Below the pieces are notes generated by a model. That model had not been told where the DNA came from. It did no database searches and saw nothing but the letters and a program-made list of their open reading frames with translations. 64,000 nt of DNA from Acinetobacter higginsii (lineage in GTDB: Bacteria; Pseudomonadota; Gammaproteobacteria; Pseudomonadales; Moraxellaceae). The DNA is taken from contig NZ_KB850073.1 in the NCBI RefSeq assembly GCF_000369525.1, positions 248,001 through 312,000 on the forward strand, written 5' to 3'. A program made the translations under genes and the position numbers. Shown here piece after piece: positions 1 through 8,646 of the stretch. Within the stretch, counting starts at the first letter, position 1, and every line of letters starts with the position of its first letter.

Positions 1-1
1 C

Positions 2-199
2 CGTGCAGTGTGCCGTCGTGCCGAACGTGCTTTATTGTCTGTACACAATCGTGACCAAAATATTCAGGCAACCGCATTACAATTACTCAATCGCTTATCG
101 GACTGGTTGTTCGTTGCTTCCCGTGCCTTGCAACGTGCTGAAGGTGGTAGCGAAGTGCTATGGCAAAAGAATATTAATGACAGTATTGATCAAGCATAA
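2..199 (+). CDS. cob(I)alamin adenosyltransferase, C-terminal fragment
   Basis: The reading frame is open from the window edge and stops at 199, so only about the last 65 residues are visible. They include CRRAERAL followed by LNRLSDWLFVASRAL, the typical C-terminal helix pattern of PduO-type ATP:cob(I)alamin adenosyltransferases. These trimeric cytoplasmic enzymes convert cob(I)alamin to adenosylcobalamin. The start and ATP-binding N-terminus lie outside the window. The glycerophosphodiesterase gene follows after 23 nt and could be co-transcribed. The family call rests on the short C-terminal signature only. Confidence 0.7.
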   Translation, partial: RAVCRRAERALLSVHNRDQNIQATALQLLNRLSDWLFVASRALQRAEGGSEVLWQKNINDSIDQA

Positions 200-222
200 T
201 TTTTCAATAAAGGCAGAAACAA

Positions 223-939
223 ATGCGAATTATTGGTCATCGTGGTGCGCGTGGTGAAGCCCCTGAAAATACCTTAGGCGGCTTTCGTTATCTGCATGAT
301 TTAGGTGTACGTGCCGTTGAATTTGATGTGCGTCAACTGAAAGATGACCACTTGGTGGTGATTCATGATGATGATTTTGTCCGTACCGCGGGTCGTTCAC
401 AACAGGTAGAAAACTGTAGCTTAGTTGAAGCTCAGCAATTCGATCACCGCCATCAATGGCAGGCATGGGCCTTTGAAGAATACACACCAAGCCTGTTACA
501 TGTTTTAGACTGTCTCACTGACTTTGAGCATATCGAAATTGAAATTAAAGCGGTTGCAGATGAAGCAGCGGCTGAACGTTTGGTCTATCAACTGCATCAA
601 GATTTAAAAGGTTTTGAAGCAACCGCGACCATTACCAGTTTTGATGTCAAAATCTTGGCAGCATTACAGCAACATCAGAGCCATTTTAAACGTGGACTAT
701 TGGTGGAAATCCCCATTGGGGAATATGCAATCGAACTGGCGCAGCAATATAGCTGCTGTCAAATTGGCTGGGGAGATGCCTTGGCAACAGATGAGATTAT
801 TCAACGTACCCAACAGGCCAATCTTGAGATTAGTGTCTGGACAGTGAATGAAGTTGAACGTGCCAAACATCTTCAGCAATTGGGCATTCAAGGTTTGATT
901 ACCGATGTACCCACCACGATGTTACAGCATTTGACGTAA
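223..939 (+). CDS. glycerophosphodiester phosphodiesterase (UgpQ-like, cytoplasmic)
   Basis: This 238-residue protein begins IIGHRGARGEAPENT, the canonical GDPD catalytic start (HR...PENT), followed by EFDVRQLKDDHLVVIHDD, which supplies the metal-binding Glu and Asp and the second catalytic His. A later EIEIKA motif and the C-terminal WTVNE segment complete the TIM-barrel signature. The enzyme hydrolyses glycerophosphodiesters to glycerol-3-phosphate and an alcohol. There is no signal peptide, so it resembles cytoplasmic UgpQ rather than periplasmic GlpQ. Length fits the short UgpQ class. A strong hairpin terminator follows immediately. Confidence 0.92.
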   Translation: MRIIGHRGARGEAPENTLGGFRYLHDLGVRAVEFDVRQLKDDHLVVIHDDDFVRTAGRSQQVENCSLVEAQQFDHRHQWQAWAFEEYTPSLLHVLDCLTDFEHIEIEIKAVADEAAAERLVYQLHQDLKGFEATATITSFDVKILAALQQHQSHFKRGLLVEIPIGEYAIELAQQYSCCQIGWGDALATDEIIQRTQQANLEISVWTVNEVERAKHLQQLGIQGLITDVPTTMLQHLT

Positions 940-941
940 GC

Positions 942-969
942 AAAAGGCGGAATAAATTCCGCCTTTTTT
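942..969. terminator. bidirectional Rho-independent terminator
   Basis: AAAAGGCGGAA and TTCCGCCTTTT form a perfect stem around a TAAA loop, with a T-run on one side and an A-run on the other. It lies between two convergent genes (the glycerophosphodiesterase and the META lipoprotein) and can end both transcripts. Confidence 0.9.
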
Positions 970-975
970 ATTTTA

Positions 976-1482
976 TTATTTACGTTGCGCCTGAATAAGA
1001 CGTTGCCCTTTAGCATCTAATAAATATAAGTTTGCCCCATCCAACTGAAAACGCTCAACCCGCTGAATTGCATCCATCAAGTCGGCCTCTTGTGCTAGAG
1101 CACGATTACAACTCTGATGTTGTGCCATCACATCAAAATCCAGTATGCGTTGAGTGAAATCATATTTATAGCGACCATAAATATTGTTGCATCCTGTATG
1201 ACCTGTCACCATTTTTGAGACAGAGTTGAGTAAGAAACTTGGATACTGATTAAAGAACAATGCTCGCTTGCCCTGAATCGTTGTAATCTGCCATTCGATA
1301 TCCTGAACACCATCTGTACTCTTACGCACTTGCATCGCTGGTGGTTGAACAACTCGCTTAGGTTGCAGGGTGCTTTTGGACGCAGGTTTTGGCTGGCTTT
1401 GGCAAGCCGCAAGCATGACCGCAGCAGAGAATATTAAAGTTTTGTTAAAAAATGCCTTCAAAGAAAAAATGGGATTTTTCAT
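976..1482 (-). CDS. META-domain (HslJ-like) lipoprotein
   Basis: Signal peptide with lipobox LAAC (the Cys at about residue 27 from the ATG at 1482), so probably an outer-membrane or periplasmic lipoprotein. The second half contains GHTGCNNIYGRY and HQSCNRA, hallmark motifs of META/HslJ domains, which are linked to heat-shock and novobiocin-resistance phenotypes in E. coli. An upstream in-frame ATG at 1500 adds MSEQIT. I prefer 1482 because MKNPIFSLKAFFNKTLIF gives a normal signal-peptide start. Monocistronic and convergent with the preceding gene. The precise function is unknown. Confidence 0.8.
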   Translation of the reverse strand: MKNPIFSLKAFFNKTLIFSAAVMLAACQSQPKPASKSTLQPKRVVQPPAMQVRKSTDGVQDIEWQITTIQGKRALFFNQYPSFLLNSVSKMVTGHTGCNNIYGRYKYDFTQRILDFDVMAQHQSCNRALAQEADLMDAIQRVERFQLDGANLYLLDAKGQRLIQAQRK

Positions 1483-1711
1483 GGTAATTTGCTCAGACAT
1501 TGATTTATTTCACCTTTTAATTCATTGATTAATTTTACAAATGAATTCTGTTACTGTTCTTTCGATACAACTGTAGAATAATGCTAGTGCTAATTGATTT
1601 GGACATGCTAATATCAGTGATAAAATAGCAATATATCGTCATGATTGGTTTTGCTATCTCGTTTAGTTTTATTATCTTGTGCAAACAAGGTTTTTAGGAG
1701 CGCTGACGGAT

Positions 1712-2881
1712 ATGACTTCCGCCCCACTCAAAAAAGCACCCATTAACTGGACTGCTAGCATTACCTTAATTGGAACACCAATTCTTGCTGCTATATTAAT
1801 TCCTTTGTACGCCTATTATTATGATTTTAGTGTAAGTGCATGGGTGAGTATGATTTTCCTATTGGCACTCAGTAGCCTAGGAATTACAGCAGGTTATCAC
1901 CGTCTATGGGCACATCGTGCTTATGAGGCAGCATTACCGCTTAAAATCTTACTCATGATTGGCGGCACCTTTGCTGTTCAAAACAGTATTTTGTTCTGGG
2001 CTTCAGGTCACCGTACCCATCACCGCCATGTCGATGATGTTGATGAAGATCCATATTCAATCAAACGTGGCTTTTGGTATGCCCATTTAGGTTGGATGAT
2101 TCGCGATCACTCCCCATCTAAACCAGATTTTAAAAATGCACCTGATTTGATGAATGACAAATTAGTGATGTTCCAACACAACTACTATGTGCCAATGGTG
2201 ATTGCAGTTCACGTTGGTGTATTAGGCTTGATTGGTTGGGCGACAGGCGATATCTGGGGTGTAATTTTACTTGGTGGTTTATTACGTTTGATCATCAGCC
2301 ATCACGTTACTTTCTTTATCAACTCACTGTGTCATATGTGGGGTAAACGTCCTTATACTGATGAAAATACGGCGCGAGACAACTTCGTGTTAGCTATTTT
2401 CACTTGGGGTGAGGGTTATCATAACTACCACCACATTTTCCAATACGATTACCGTAATGGTGTGAAATGGTGGCAATATGACCCAACCAAATGGTTGATC
2501 TGGACCAGCTCTAAACTTGGTTTAGCAAAAAACCTACGTCGTATTCCTAGCTTTAATATCAAAAAAGCAGAGCTTGCGATGAAGTTCAAATATGCGGAAC
2601 GTGACTTGGCGATTTATGGTCATGATGTCAATACTGACATCGTGCAAATGAAACAACGTATTGCACAAGAATATGAAGCTTTCACCCATACTTTAAATGA
2701 TTGGGCTAAGCTAAAAGAACAAGAGCTTCAAGCGAAAAAAGCAGCGATGGCTGAGAAAATTCATCAGATGGATCACAAACTGAAAGTTGATTTCCAACTG
2801 CTTGAACATCGCTTAAGTCACCATCGTGAATGTTTAGAAACCTTGATGCGTAATATCAAAAAAGCGCCAGTTTCTGAATAA
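1712..2881 (+). CDS. acyl-CoA/fatty-acid delta-9-type desaturase
   Basis: Integral-membrane di-iron desaturase of the stearoyl-CoA type. Three histidine boxes are visible: HRLWAHR (about residue 63), HRTHHRH (about residue 100) and HNYHH (about residue 240), with several hydrophobic membrane spans between them. It introduces a double bond into saturated acyl chains, adjusting membrane fluidity. A GTG in frame at 1679 would add 11 residues; the ATG at 1712 is preceded by TAGGAG and gives the usual N-terminus. The C-terminal 80 residues are charged and helical (KEQELQAKKAAMAEK), probably coiled coil, which is an extension beyond the catalytic core. Confidence 0.9.
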   Translation: MTSAPLKKAPINWTASITLIGTPILAAILIPLYAYYYDFSVSAWVSMIFLLALSSLGITAGYHRLWAHRAYEAALPLKILLMIGGTFAVQNSILFWASGHRTHHRHVDDVDEDPYSIKRGFWYAHLGWMIRDHSPSKPDFKNAPDLMNDKLVMFQHNYYVPMVIAVHVGVLGLIGWATGDIWGVILLGGLLRLIISHHVTFFINSLCHMWGKRPYTDENTARDNFVLAIFTWGEGYHNYHHIFQYDYRNGVKWWQYDPTKWLIWTSSKLGLAKNLRRIPSFNIKKAELAMKFKYAERDLAIYGHDVNTDIVQMKQRIAQEYEAFTHTLNDWAKLKEQELQAKKAAMAEKIHQMDHKLKVDFQLLEHRLSHHRECLETLMRNIKKAPVSE

Positions 2882-2895
2882 CGAAATACCTACCG

Positions 2896-2923
2896 AAAAT
2901 GGTCTCAAGAGAGGCCATTTTTT
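2896..2923 (+). terminator. Rho-independent terminator of the desaturase gene
   Basis: AATGGTCTC and GAGGCCATT pair (one G-U) around a short AAGA loop and are followed by a T-run, 14 nt after the desaturase stop codon. Confidence 0.8.
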
Positions 2924-3018
2924 ATGCCTGTTCATCTACCTTTCCCCTTCCTTAGGATTCCCCATTTCACACTAATTTTTGCTATAGTCATGATTCAGCT
3001 CTCTCTGATGTTTCAGTT

Positions 3019-4461
3019 ATGCAATTCAATCCCCGCTATGCTTCCCTCAATCCTAAGCTCTATCACCAACAGCAGCCAAGTCCATTGCGTGGTGCCAAAG
3101 CAGGTCATTTCAATGAAGCTTTAGCAGATGAATTGCAATGGAGCGAAGAAGATAAAGCCAACTGGGTTGAAATTTGTAGCGGGCAAAAAACCTTTGCTGA
3201 ATTTCCCCAACTTGCTATGGTTTATGCAGGGCATCAGTTTGGACAATGGGCTGGACAACTCGGTGATGGCCGCGGTTTGTTGATCGGGCAAATCCTAAAT
3301 AAACAAGGTGAAACGATTGATCTACATCTCAAAGGTGCAGGTTCAACTCCCTACTCGCGTATGGGTGATGGCCGTGCTGTGCTGCGTTCGGTGATTCGTG
3401 AATATCTAGCTGGACATGCGTTAAATGCTTTGGGTGTTGCATCAAGTCATGCGGTTGGTTTTACCAGTTCGACACAAGGCGTACAGCGCGAAACCCTAGA
3501 GCTGGGTGCGATGCTATTACGTACCTCCGAATGTCATATTCGTTTGGGGCATTTTGAGTGGATCAATCAATATGCACCTGAACTTTTGGCTGAATTCACT
3601 CAGAAATGTATTGAATGGCATTATCCAGAATGCCTGAACGCTGAAAATCCAATTCTGTCTTTCGCAGAAGCCGTGATTGAGCGAACCGCGATCATGATTG
3701 CTAAATGGCAATTGGTTGGCTTTGCGCATGGTGTCATGAATACCGATAATCTTAATATTACCGGTTCAACACTCGACTTTGGCCCTTACGGTTTTATGGA
3801 ACGTTTCCGCCCGAATTGGATTAACAACCATTCAGACTATCAAGGGCGTTATACCTATCAAAATCAGCCGAGTATTGGCCACTGGAATCTATGGACATGG
3901 CTAAATAATTTAATTCCCCTAGCGACCGCAGAAAATAAAGAACAGTTCAAACTCGATCTAGCAGCATGTTTAGAAAAGTTTGAGCCGACCTTCTTAGCTC
4001 ATTATGGGCAAGGCTTATGTCAGAAAATGGGCCTACCCGATTTTCATAAGGACAGTCTGGATTGTAGTTTTGCCTTTCTTGGAATTCTGCAAACTGAGCA
4101 ATTGGACTACACCCAAAGCTTTCTTCGTTTGCAGCAACACGATTACAAGGCCCTAAGAGGTGATTGTATCCATATACAACAGTTTGATGACTTCCTAACC
4201 CGCTATCAAAATATCCGACAACATCAAGATACTGATGCCTTAGATGAGCAAATGCAACAGGTTAATCCACAGTATATTCTACGCAATCATATGGCACAGA
4301 AAGCGATTGAACTTGCGGAGCGTGGTGATTTTAGTGAGGTTGAGCGTTTGTTTAAGCTACTGAATCAACCTTATCAAAAACAAACTGATTTAGAAACGGA
4401 AGCAGATACAGCACCATTGCCAAGCGATGTGCCTGAAATTTCTGTCAGTTGTTCATCTTAG
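3019..4461 (+). CDS. selO: protein adenylyltransferase SelO (YdiU family)
   Basis: 480 residues, the normal length for bacterial SelO/YdiU. Conserved blocks are NPRYASL at the start, GRGLLIGQI, GAGSTPYSRMGDGRAVLRS, HGVMNTDN and LDFGPYGFM (the metal-binding and active-site region of a pseudokinase fold that binds ATP inverted). The protein ends in SCSS, placing a Cys where eukaryotic SelO has selenocysteine. Known family activity is transfer of AMP to Ser/Thr/Tyr of target proteins, linked to oxidative-stress control. The L,D-transpeptidase gene starts 12 nt downstream, suggesting co-transcription. Confidence 0.95.
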   Translation: MQFNPRYASLNPKLYHQQQPSPLRGAKAGHFNEALADELQWSEEDKANWVEICSGQKTFAEFPQLAMVYAGHQFGQWAGQLGDGRGLLIGQILNKQGETIDLHLKGAGSTPYSRMGDGRAVLRSVIREYLAGHALNALGVASSHAVGFTSSTQGVQRETLELGAMLLRTSECHIRLGHFEWINQYAPELLAEFTQKCIEWHYPECLNAENPILSFAEAVIERTAIMIAKWQLVGFAHGVMNTDNLNITGSTLDFGPYGFMERFRPNWINNHSDYQGRYTYQNQPSIGHWNLWTWLNNLIPLATAENKEQFKLDLAACLEKFEPTFLAHYGQGLCQKMGLPDFHKDSLDCSFAFLGILQTEQLDYTQSFLRLQQHDYKALRGDCIHIQQFDDFLTRYQNIRQHQDTDALDEQMQQVNPQYILRNHMAQKAIELAERGDFSEVERLFKLLNQPYQKQTDLETEADTAPLPSDVPEISVSCSS

Positions 4462-4473
4462 CAGAAGAAATCT

Positions 4474-5055
4474 ATGAAAATTGGGCTGATGATCGGATCT
4501 GCAATTTTAATCCTGTTATTGGGACTGGCTTATTTCAAGTATGGCAAGTTCATCCCAACAATGGGATCGGCACATCAGCCTCTTTCAGCTCATGAAATAC
4601 AACAGCTTCAACAAAACAAACCCGTGACGTCAATTGAAGTGTTTAAAAGCCAGCGCATTTTGCAATTGAAACATCAACAGGAAGTCATTCGCAGCTATCC
4701 CATGCGTTTAGGCTTTGATCCGATCGGACACAAACAGTTTGAAGGCGATGGCAAAACACCTGAAGGGACTTATTCTATCGATTGGCGTAATCCTCAAAGC
4801 GCTTACTATAAGTCTTTGCATATCTCCTATCCAAATAAAATCGATCGCGCCTATGCCCAACAGCATAATCGATCTGCGGGTGGTGATGTGATGATTCATG
4901 GCACTGTGCCAACACGAGCCACATCCGTTCCTGCAAGTGCAACTTATATGCCACGTAAAGACTGGACACTGGGCTGTATTGCGGTGACCAACTCAGATAT
5001 GGATGAAATATGGCTATTGGTCTCTGACCATACCCCTATTATTATTCACCCATGA
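4474..5055 (+). CDS. L,D-transpeptidase (YkuD/ErfK family)
   Basis: 193 residues. An N-terminal hydrophobic segment (IGSAILILLLGLAYF) acts as a signal anchor. The YkuD domain carries MIHGT and WTLGCIAVTN, the HxG...S/TxGC(I/V) catalytic signature with the nucleophilic Cys. The family forms 3-3 cross-links in peptidoglycan or attaches proteins to it in the periplasm. KFEGDGKTPEG-like sequence (FEGDGKTPEGTY) upstream of the active site is typical. It sits 12 nt after selO. Which physiological cross-link it makes cannot be read from sequence. Confidence 0.9.
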   Translation: MKIGLMIGSAILILLLGLAYFKYGKFIPTMGSAHQPLSAHEIQQLQQNKPVTSIEVFKSQRILQLKHQQEVIRSYPMRLGFDPIGHKQFEGDGKTPEGTYSIDWRNPQSAYYKSLHISYPNKIDRAYAQQHNRSAGGDVMIHGTVPTRATSVPASATYMPRKDWTLGCIAVTNSDMDEIWLLVSDHTPIIIHP

Positions 5056-5273
5056 TGAGATAACCGTTCAGGTTGGTTTTGCGGATAAAGGCGGTGATTA
5101 AACTGCACAAGGCTTATGCAGAGGATAACTTTATCATCTGAAATCAGTCACAGTTCACCGTCACAACACATCACAAGCAATTGTAAAGTAATGTAAAATT
5201 TCTCTACTTCTAAAAAGCGGATACTTAAGTTATCACCCGAAAAGAAGATAATTTCGACAAAAGCTTTGCGAAA

Positions 5274-5313
5274 CTATCCACATTTTCTGTGGATAACGCT
5301 GTGGTTATCCACA
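5274..5313. promoter_or_regulatory. cluster of three DnaA-box-like 9-mers
   Basis: TTATCCACA, the consensus DnaA box, occurs at 5305-5313 (+) and as its exact reverse complement TGTGGATAA at 5288-5296. CTATCCACA (one mismatch) lies at 5274-5282. The boxes form two overlapping perfect inverted repeats. No replication genes are nearby, so a DnaA-titration or regulatory role is more plausible than an origin; that role is inference. Confidence 0.55.
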
Positions 5314-5440
5314 GGATAAAAGTTTTTGTAATTCCTCATCCCTTCTTATCATCAAGATCCATCTAATTTCAGCTTTACTATACGAAGGAAAAGAGACGAA
5401 CTCATCCGTAGAAACTATTCCATATTTTCTTGGATATGAG
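5304..5440. repeat. long intergenic repeat, copy A
   Basis: Begins GTTATCCACAGGATAAAAG and ends near TTTTCTTGGATATGAG. It aligns with copy B at 5501-5634 through several shared blocks: CCACAGGATAAAA, an ATCTAATTTCAGC-like block, GAACTCATCCGTA and a final GGATatGAG. The end contains an imperfect hairpin (CTCATCC/GGATATGAG). Function unknown; alignment by eye. Confidence 0.55.
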
Positions 5441-5442
5441 CC

Positions 5443-5500
5443 GCGTTGAAGCGGCGCAAGGGCGACTATAGCAGTGCAAGGCGTTGAAGCGGCGCAAGGG
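5443..5500. repeat. 20-bp direct repeat pair
   Basis: GCGTTGAAGCGGCGCAAGGG occurs at 5443-5462 and identically at 5481-5500, separated by 18 nt that also contain a partial GTGCAAGG. It is GC-richer than its surroundings and lies between the two long repeat copies. Confidence 0.8.
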
Positions 5501-5634
5501 GTAGCCACAGGATAAAACTTTTACACCCTCTCATCTATTGTCATCCATCAAGCCTCATCTTATTTCAGCCACACAATGCGAACAAAAACGATGCGCTATT
5601 TAAGAAAACTCATCCGTAATTTCTTAAGGATGAG
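5501..5634. repeat. long intergenic repeat, copy B
   Basis: Diverged second copy of the 5304-5440 repeat, starting GTAGCCACAGGATAAAAC. Its equivalent of the DnaA box is changed (TAGCCACA instead of TATCCACA). It ends in a perfect hairpin, AACTCATCC (5607-5615) pairing with GGATGAGTT (5628-5636). Confidence 0.55.
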
Positions 5635-5692
5635 TTCGATGTAAAACAGAATAAGGCCGACCAAAACAGCGCAGCTATAAACAAAGAATTAT

Positions 5693-6379
5693 TTATTCAT
5701 CAGGATATTCAAAACGATACCCCACCCCATACACCGCCTGAATCCATTCATGACGATTGCCTGTATCTGCCGCCTCTGAAATCTTACGGCGCAGGTTTTT
5801 AATATGGCTGTCGATTACGCGATCGGCTACATCGAAGCTATCCGGGTTAATATGATCAAGTAATTGCGCACGAGAATAAACCTGACCTAAGTGCTCCAAG
5901 AACAACTCTAATAAACGGAACTCAGTAGGGGTCAAAGTCAGTGCTTTTTGTTGATACCAAATACGTTGCTGCGCTTTATCAATACGAAATAAATCATTTT
6001 GCTCAGGCTCTGCTTTACGCTCTAAACGACGTAATACTGCTTGTACACGGGCAACCAGTTCTTTGGGACTGAATGGCTTACAGATATAGTCATCTGCTCC
6101 CATATTCAAACCTAAAACGCGGTCAATTTCCTCAGTACGTGCGGTGACCATAATAATCGGTAGATCAGACTGTTCACGGACTTTACGGCAAATGGTCAAG
6201 CCATCCATGCGTGGCACCATCAAGTCCAAAATCATCAAACTCGGTTTACGTTGCTGAAACTGAGTATAAGCATCCTGACCATCATGAAACATACTGACTT
6301 CAAAACCAGCAGCGTCTAAATAATCACGAACCAACTGTGCGAGTTCAACCTCATCTTCAACCAACATAATATGTTTCAT
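5693..6379 (-). CDS. baeR: two-component response regulator BaeR (OmpR family)
   Basis: From the ATG at 6379 the protein is 228 residues, the BaeR length; upstream in-frame ATGs would add about 10 residues. The receiver domain starts MLVEDE, has the phospho-acceptor Asp at residue 52 (ILDLMVPRMDG) and a conserved Lys in CKPFSP. The C-terminal winged helix includes LTPTEFRLLELF and DSHIKNLRRKI. In Acinetobacter BaeSR responds to envelope stress and influences efflux pumps such as AdeABC. It is downstream of baeS on the same strand (45 nt), so the pair form an operon. Confidence 0.9.
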   Translation of the reverse strand: MKHIMLVEDEVELAQLVRDYLDAAGFEVSMFHDGQDAYTQFQQRKPSLMILDLMVPRMDGLTICRKVREQSDLPIIMVTARTEEIDRVLGLNMGADDYICKPFSPKELVARVQAVLRRLERKAEPEQNDLFRIDKAQQRIWYQQKALTLTPTEFRLLELFLEHLGQVYSRAQLLDHINPDSFDVADRVIDSHIKNLRRKISEAADTGNRHEWIQAVYGVGYRFEYPDE

Positions 6380-6424
6380 GGTTTTCATCCTATCCATCAT
6401 CCTCAACATAAGAGGATCTAAAAA

Positions 6425-8098
6425 TTATTGAATTGATTTTGGGAAAGTCAGGACACAACGTAATCCACCTAAAGGTGAATGATCGAAAGTCAGTGAACCA
6501 CCTAAAGCTTGTGCCAACTTACACGACAAGGCCAAACCTAGCCCCGTACCACCCGTACTGCGTGTACGTGAATCATCGACACGATAGAAACGCTCACCTA
6601 AACGTGCCAGTTGTTCATCATTTACGCCCAATGGACTATCATCTACATACATTATCCATTGTTGCTCATCTTGTTGAGTGTGAATCTGTATTTTTCCACC
6701 TTGTTCGGTGTAACGAACACAGTTCCCTAACAGATTGACGATAATCTGTTTAAAGCGATCCCGATCTAAAGATAGGACTGCCCCTGCTCCGGACAATGTC
6801 ACTTCAAGCTGGTTTTGCTCAAACGTCGATCTAAAGTTTTCAACTTCTTGCAGTACCACATCCCACGGATTGACCTCAGCAAAATAGCATTTCAATTGTT
6901 GTGCATCGGCCTGCGCCAAATCTGCCAAGTCTTGGGTTAACTTTTTCAAGGTACTGACCTGACGCATCATGGCATTCAGGTGTTCAGGAGTCGCCTTACG
7001 AATCCCGTCCTGCACCGCTTCGATCTGTGCCTGCAACACCGCCAGAGGGGTTTTCAATTCATGTGAGGTATCAGACACCCATTGACGACGAGATTCTTCA
7101 TGCTGATGTAAAATATCAGCCAAATGATTGAGTTGATTGGATAAATCACCGAGTTCATCATTTCTTTTAATCACAACTTGATGTTGATAATTGCCATCGG
7201 TCAGTTCTAAAGTTGCTTTTAATAAACGTTGAATCGGTTTTTTAAAATAGGTGGCCATCAGCAATGCCGCAACCAAACTTGAAAGTACCGTTAAAGCATA
7301 GACCAACAGCAAATATCGTTTTTGATTACTAAAGAAATTGATACTGGATGCATCATCTTGATCCAGTACTGGCTTTAATCCGAGGTAACCCACCACCTTT
7401 TCGTCAACGACAATGGGGCGGAACGAAATTTGGTCCGTTGCAGGTTCACCCACAATAAACTGCTGATTCTCATCGTATAAAGACAGCCGTGAGCTCAAAC
7501 CTAAACGATCAGGAATCGAGACAAAGCGCTTTTTGCCCTGCTCAGCAGGTGCAGCATTGAGTTTACTGTCTTGTTTATCTTGTTTGCTATCCGTCTTTAA
7601 ACGAAATTGACGCGGACTTAAAGGAAAGCGCAAGCCTTCAAAAGGTTGATACTCCGAAGGTAAATTCTGTTTGAGAATTTTTAATTCTTCATCATTAAAT
7701 ATCTGGCGGTTTTTGATCTCGACATTATTTTGCGCCAGCGTTGGAGACAGGCTGAGTAAGGTATGGTCATTAAAATAACGTTGTTGTAGAGCAATATCGT
7801 ATTGACGGCGCAACCACCACTGAGACAGACGATCATAGTCATCTGGTGCTGCCGTGCCTTCAATTTGCAGAATCTGTGCCTGAATTGCATTGCCCCAGTC
7901 ATGATAAACCGTATAGACGTTACCTAAATTGGCAATCAATCGGTCTAGCTTCTGCATTTCCACATCGGCCACATAACGCGCAAAGTTCTTTTGCATGGTC
8001 CAATGCAAAATCCCCAAGCTAATCGTTGCGATCAACAAGGTGGTCAGTAATACCGTTAAAAACAGGCGTAGGGCTAAGGGCACGCGGCGAACATTCAA
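6425..8098 (-). CDS. baeS: sensor histidine kinase BaeS
   Basis: 557 residues. N-terminal transmembrane helix (LRLFLTVLLTTLLIATISLGI), a large periplasmic sensor of about 230 residues, a second helix near residue 265-285, a HAMP domain, then the H-box SDTSHELKTPLAVL (phospho-accepting His), N-box IIVNLLGNCVRYT and G-box GGTGLGLAL. It autophosphorylates and passes the phosphate to BaeR encoded just downstream. The gene is divergent from the small lipoprotein gene at 8230, leaving a shared promoter region of 131 bp. Confidence 0.9.
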   Translation of the reverse strand: MNVRRVPLALRLFLTVLLTTLLIATISLGILHWTMQKNFARYVADVEMQKLDRLIANLGNVYTVYHDWGNAIQAQILQIEGTAAPDDYDRLSQWWLRRQYDIALQQRYFNDHTLLSLSPTLAQNNVEIKNRQIFNDEELKILKQNLPSEYQPFEGLRFPLSPRQFRLKTDSKQDKQDSKLNAAPAEQGKKRFVSIPDRLGLSSRLSLYDENQQFIVGEPATDQISFRPIVVDEKVVGYLGLKPVLDQDDASSINFFSNQKRYLLLVYALTVLSSLVAALLMATYFKKPIQRLLKATLELTDGNYQHQVVIKRNDELGDLSNQLNHLADILHQHEESRRQWVSDTSHELKTPLAVLQAQIEAVQDGIRKATPEHLNAMMRQVSTLKKLTQDLADLAQADAQQLKCYFAEVNPWDVVLQEVENFRSTFEQNQLEVTLSGAGAVLSLDRDRFKQIIVNLLGNCVRYTEQGGKIQIHTQQDEQQWIMYVDDSPLGVNDEQLARLGERFYRVDDSRTRSTGGTGLGLALSCKLAQALGGSLTFDHSPLGGLRCVLTFPKSIQ

Positions 8099-8229
8099 AA
8101 GCAGATTCTCAATAGTGTTCTATTTGTGGATTGTAACCAACATGGTCGAAAAAAACTCTCCATTGTTTCTTCATCTTTATTATCTAATCTTTAACCATCG
8201 AATCACAACTGATCACGCTGGATAAAACA

Positions 8230-8604
8230 ATGAACAAGACAAAAATCGTATTGATGACCACCCTACTCGGTTCTGTTTTAGGTTTGGCTGCCTGTCAGTC
8301 AACCACACCAGCGGAACAGTCAATGGATCGTGACCATCACCGCCATAATATGCAACGTGCACCACTTACACCAGAGCAACGTGCTGAATGGCAAGCCAAA
8401 CGTGAACAGCGTTTAGAGCAACGCGAACAAATGCGTCAGGAACATCAAGCACAACGTGCCCAGATTGAACAAGCCTGCCAAGGAAAGCGTATCGGAGAAC
8501 GTGTGAATGTTCAATGGAATAAGCGTGTAATTGAAGGCACCTGTGAGGTTCGTTTTACCCCAGATAAATCACAGTTCAAACGCCAAGCCAACGCAACCAC
8601 TTAA
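8230..8604 (+). CDS. small basic, Gln/Arg/Glu-rich putative lipoprotein
   Basis: 124 residues with signal peptide and lipobox LAAC (Cys at about residue 22). The mature part is dominated by a charged helix (QRAEWQAKREQRLEQREQMRQEHQAQ) of coiled-coil character, then two Cys (QACQGKR, GTCEVRF) that could form a disulfide. LTPEQRAEWQAKREQRL-like sequence superficially recalls Spy/CpxP-type stress chaperones, but there is no clear LTxxQ repeat, so function is unassigned. Its divergent position next to baeS makes BaeR control plausible. Confidence 0.75.
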   Translation: MNKTKIVLMTTLLGSVLGLAACQSTTPAEQSMDRDHHRHNMQRAPLTPEQRAEWQAKREQRLEQREQMRQEHQAQRAQIEQACQGKRIGERVNVQWNKRVIEGTCEVRFTPDKSQFKRQANATT

Positions 8605-8622
8605 TCCCCCCTGTTCCTCATC

Positions 8623-8646
8623 GGCGCTTTTCAAGCGCCTTTTTTT
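8623..8646 (+). terminator. Rho-independent terminator
   Basis: GGCGCTT and AAGCGCC stem with a TTC loop followed by seven T, 18 nt after the lipoprotein stop codon. Confidence 0.92.

Larger units (their letters stand above)
5056..5692. other. 637-bp intergenic region with DnaA boxes and duplicated repeats
   Basis: No credible coding sequence. The left third shows nothing obvious. From 5274 rightward it holds a DnaA-box cluster, two diverged copies of a roughly 135-bp repeat (5304-5440 and 5501-5634), and a 20-bp direct repeat between them (5443-5462 and 5481-5500). It separates the ldt gene (+) from the convergent baeR (-). Separate entries describe these parts. Confidence 0.7.
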
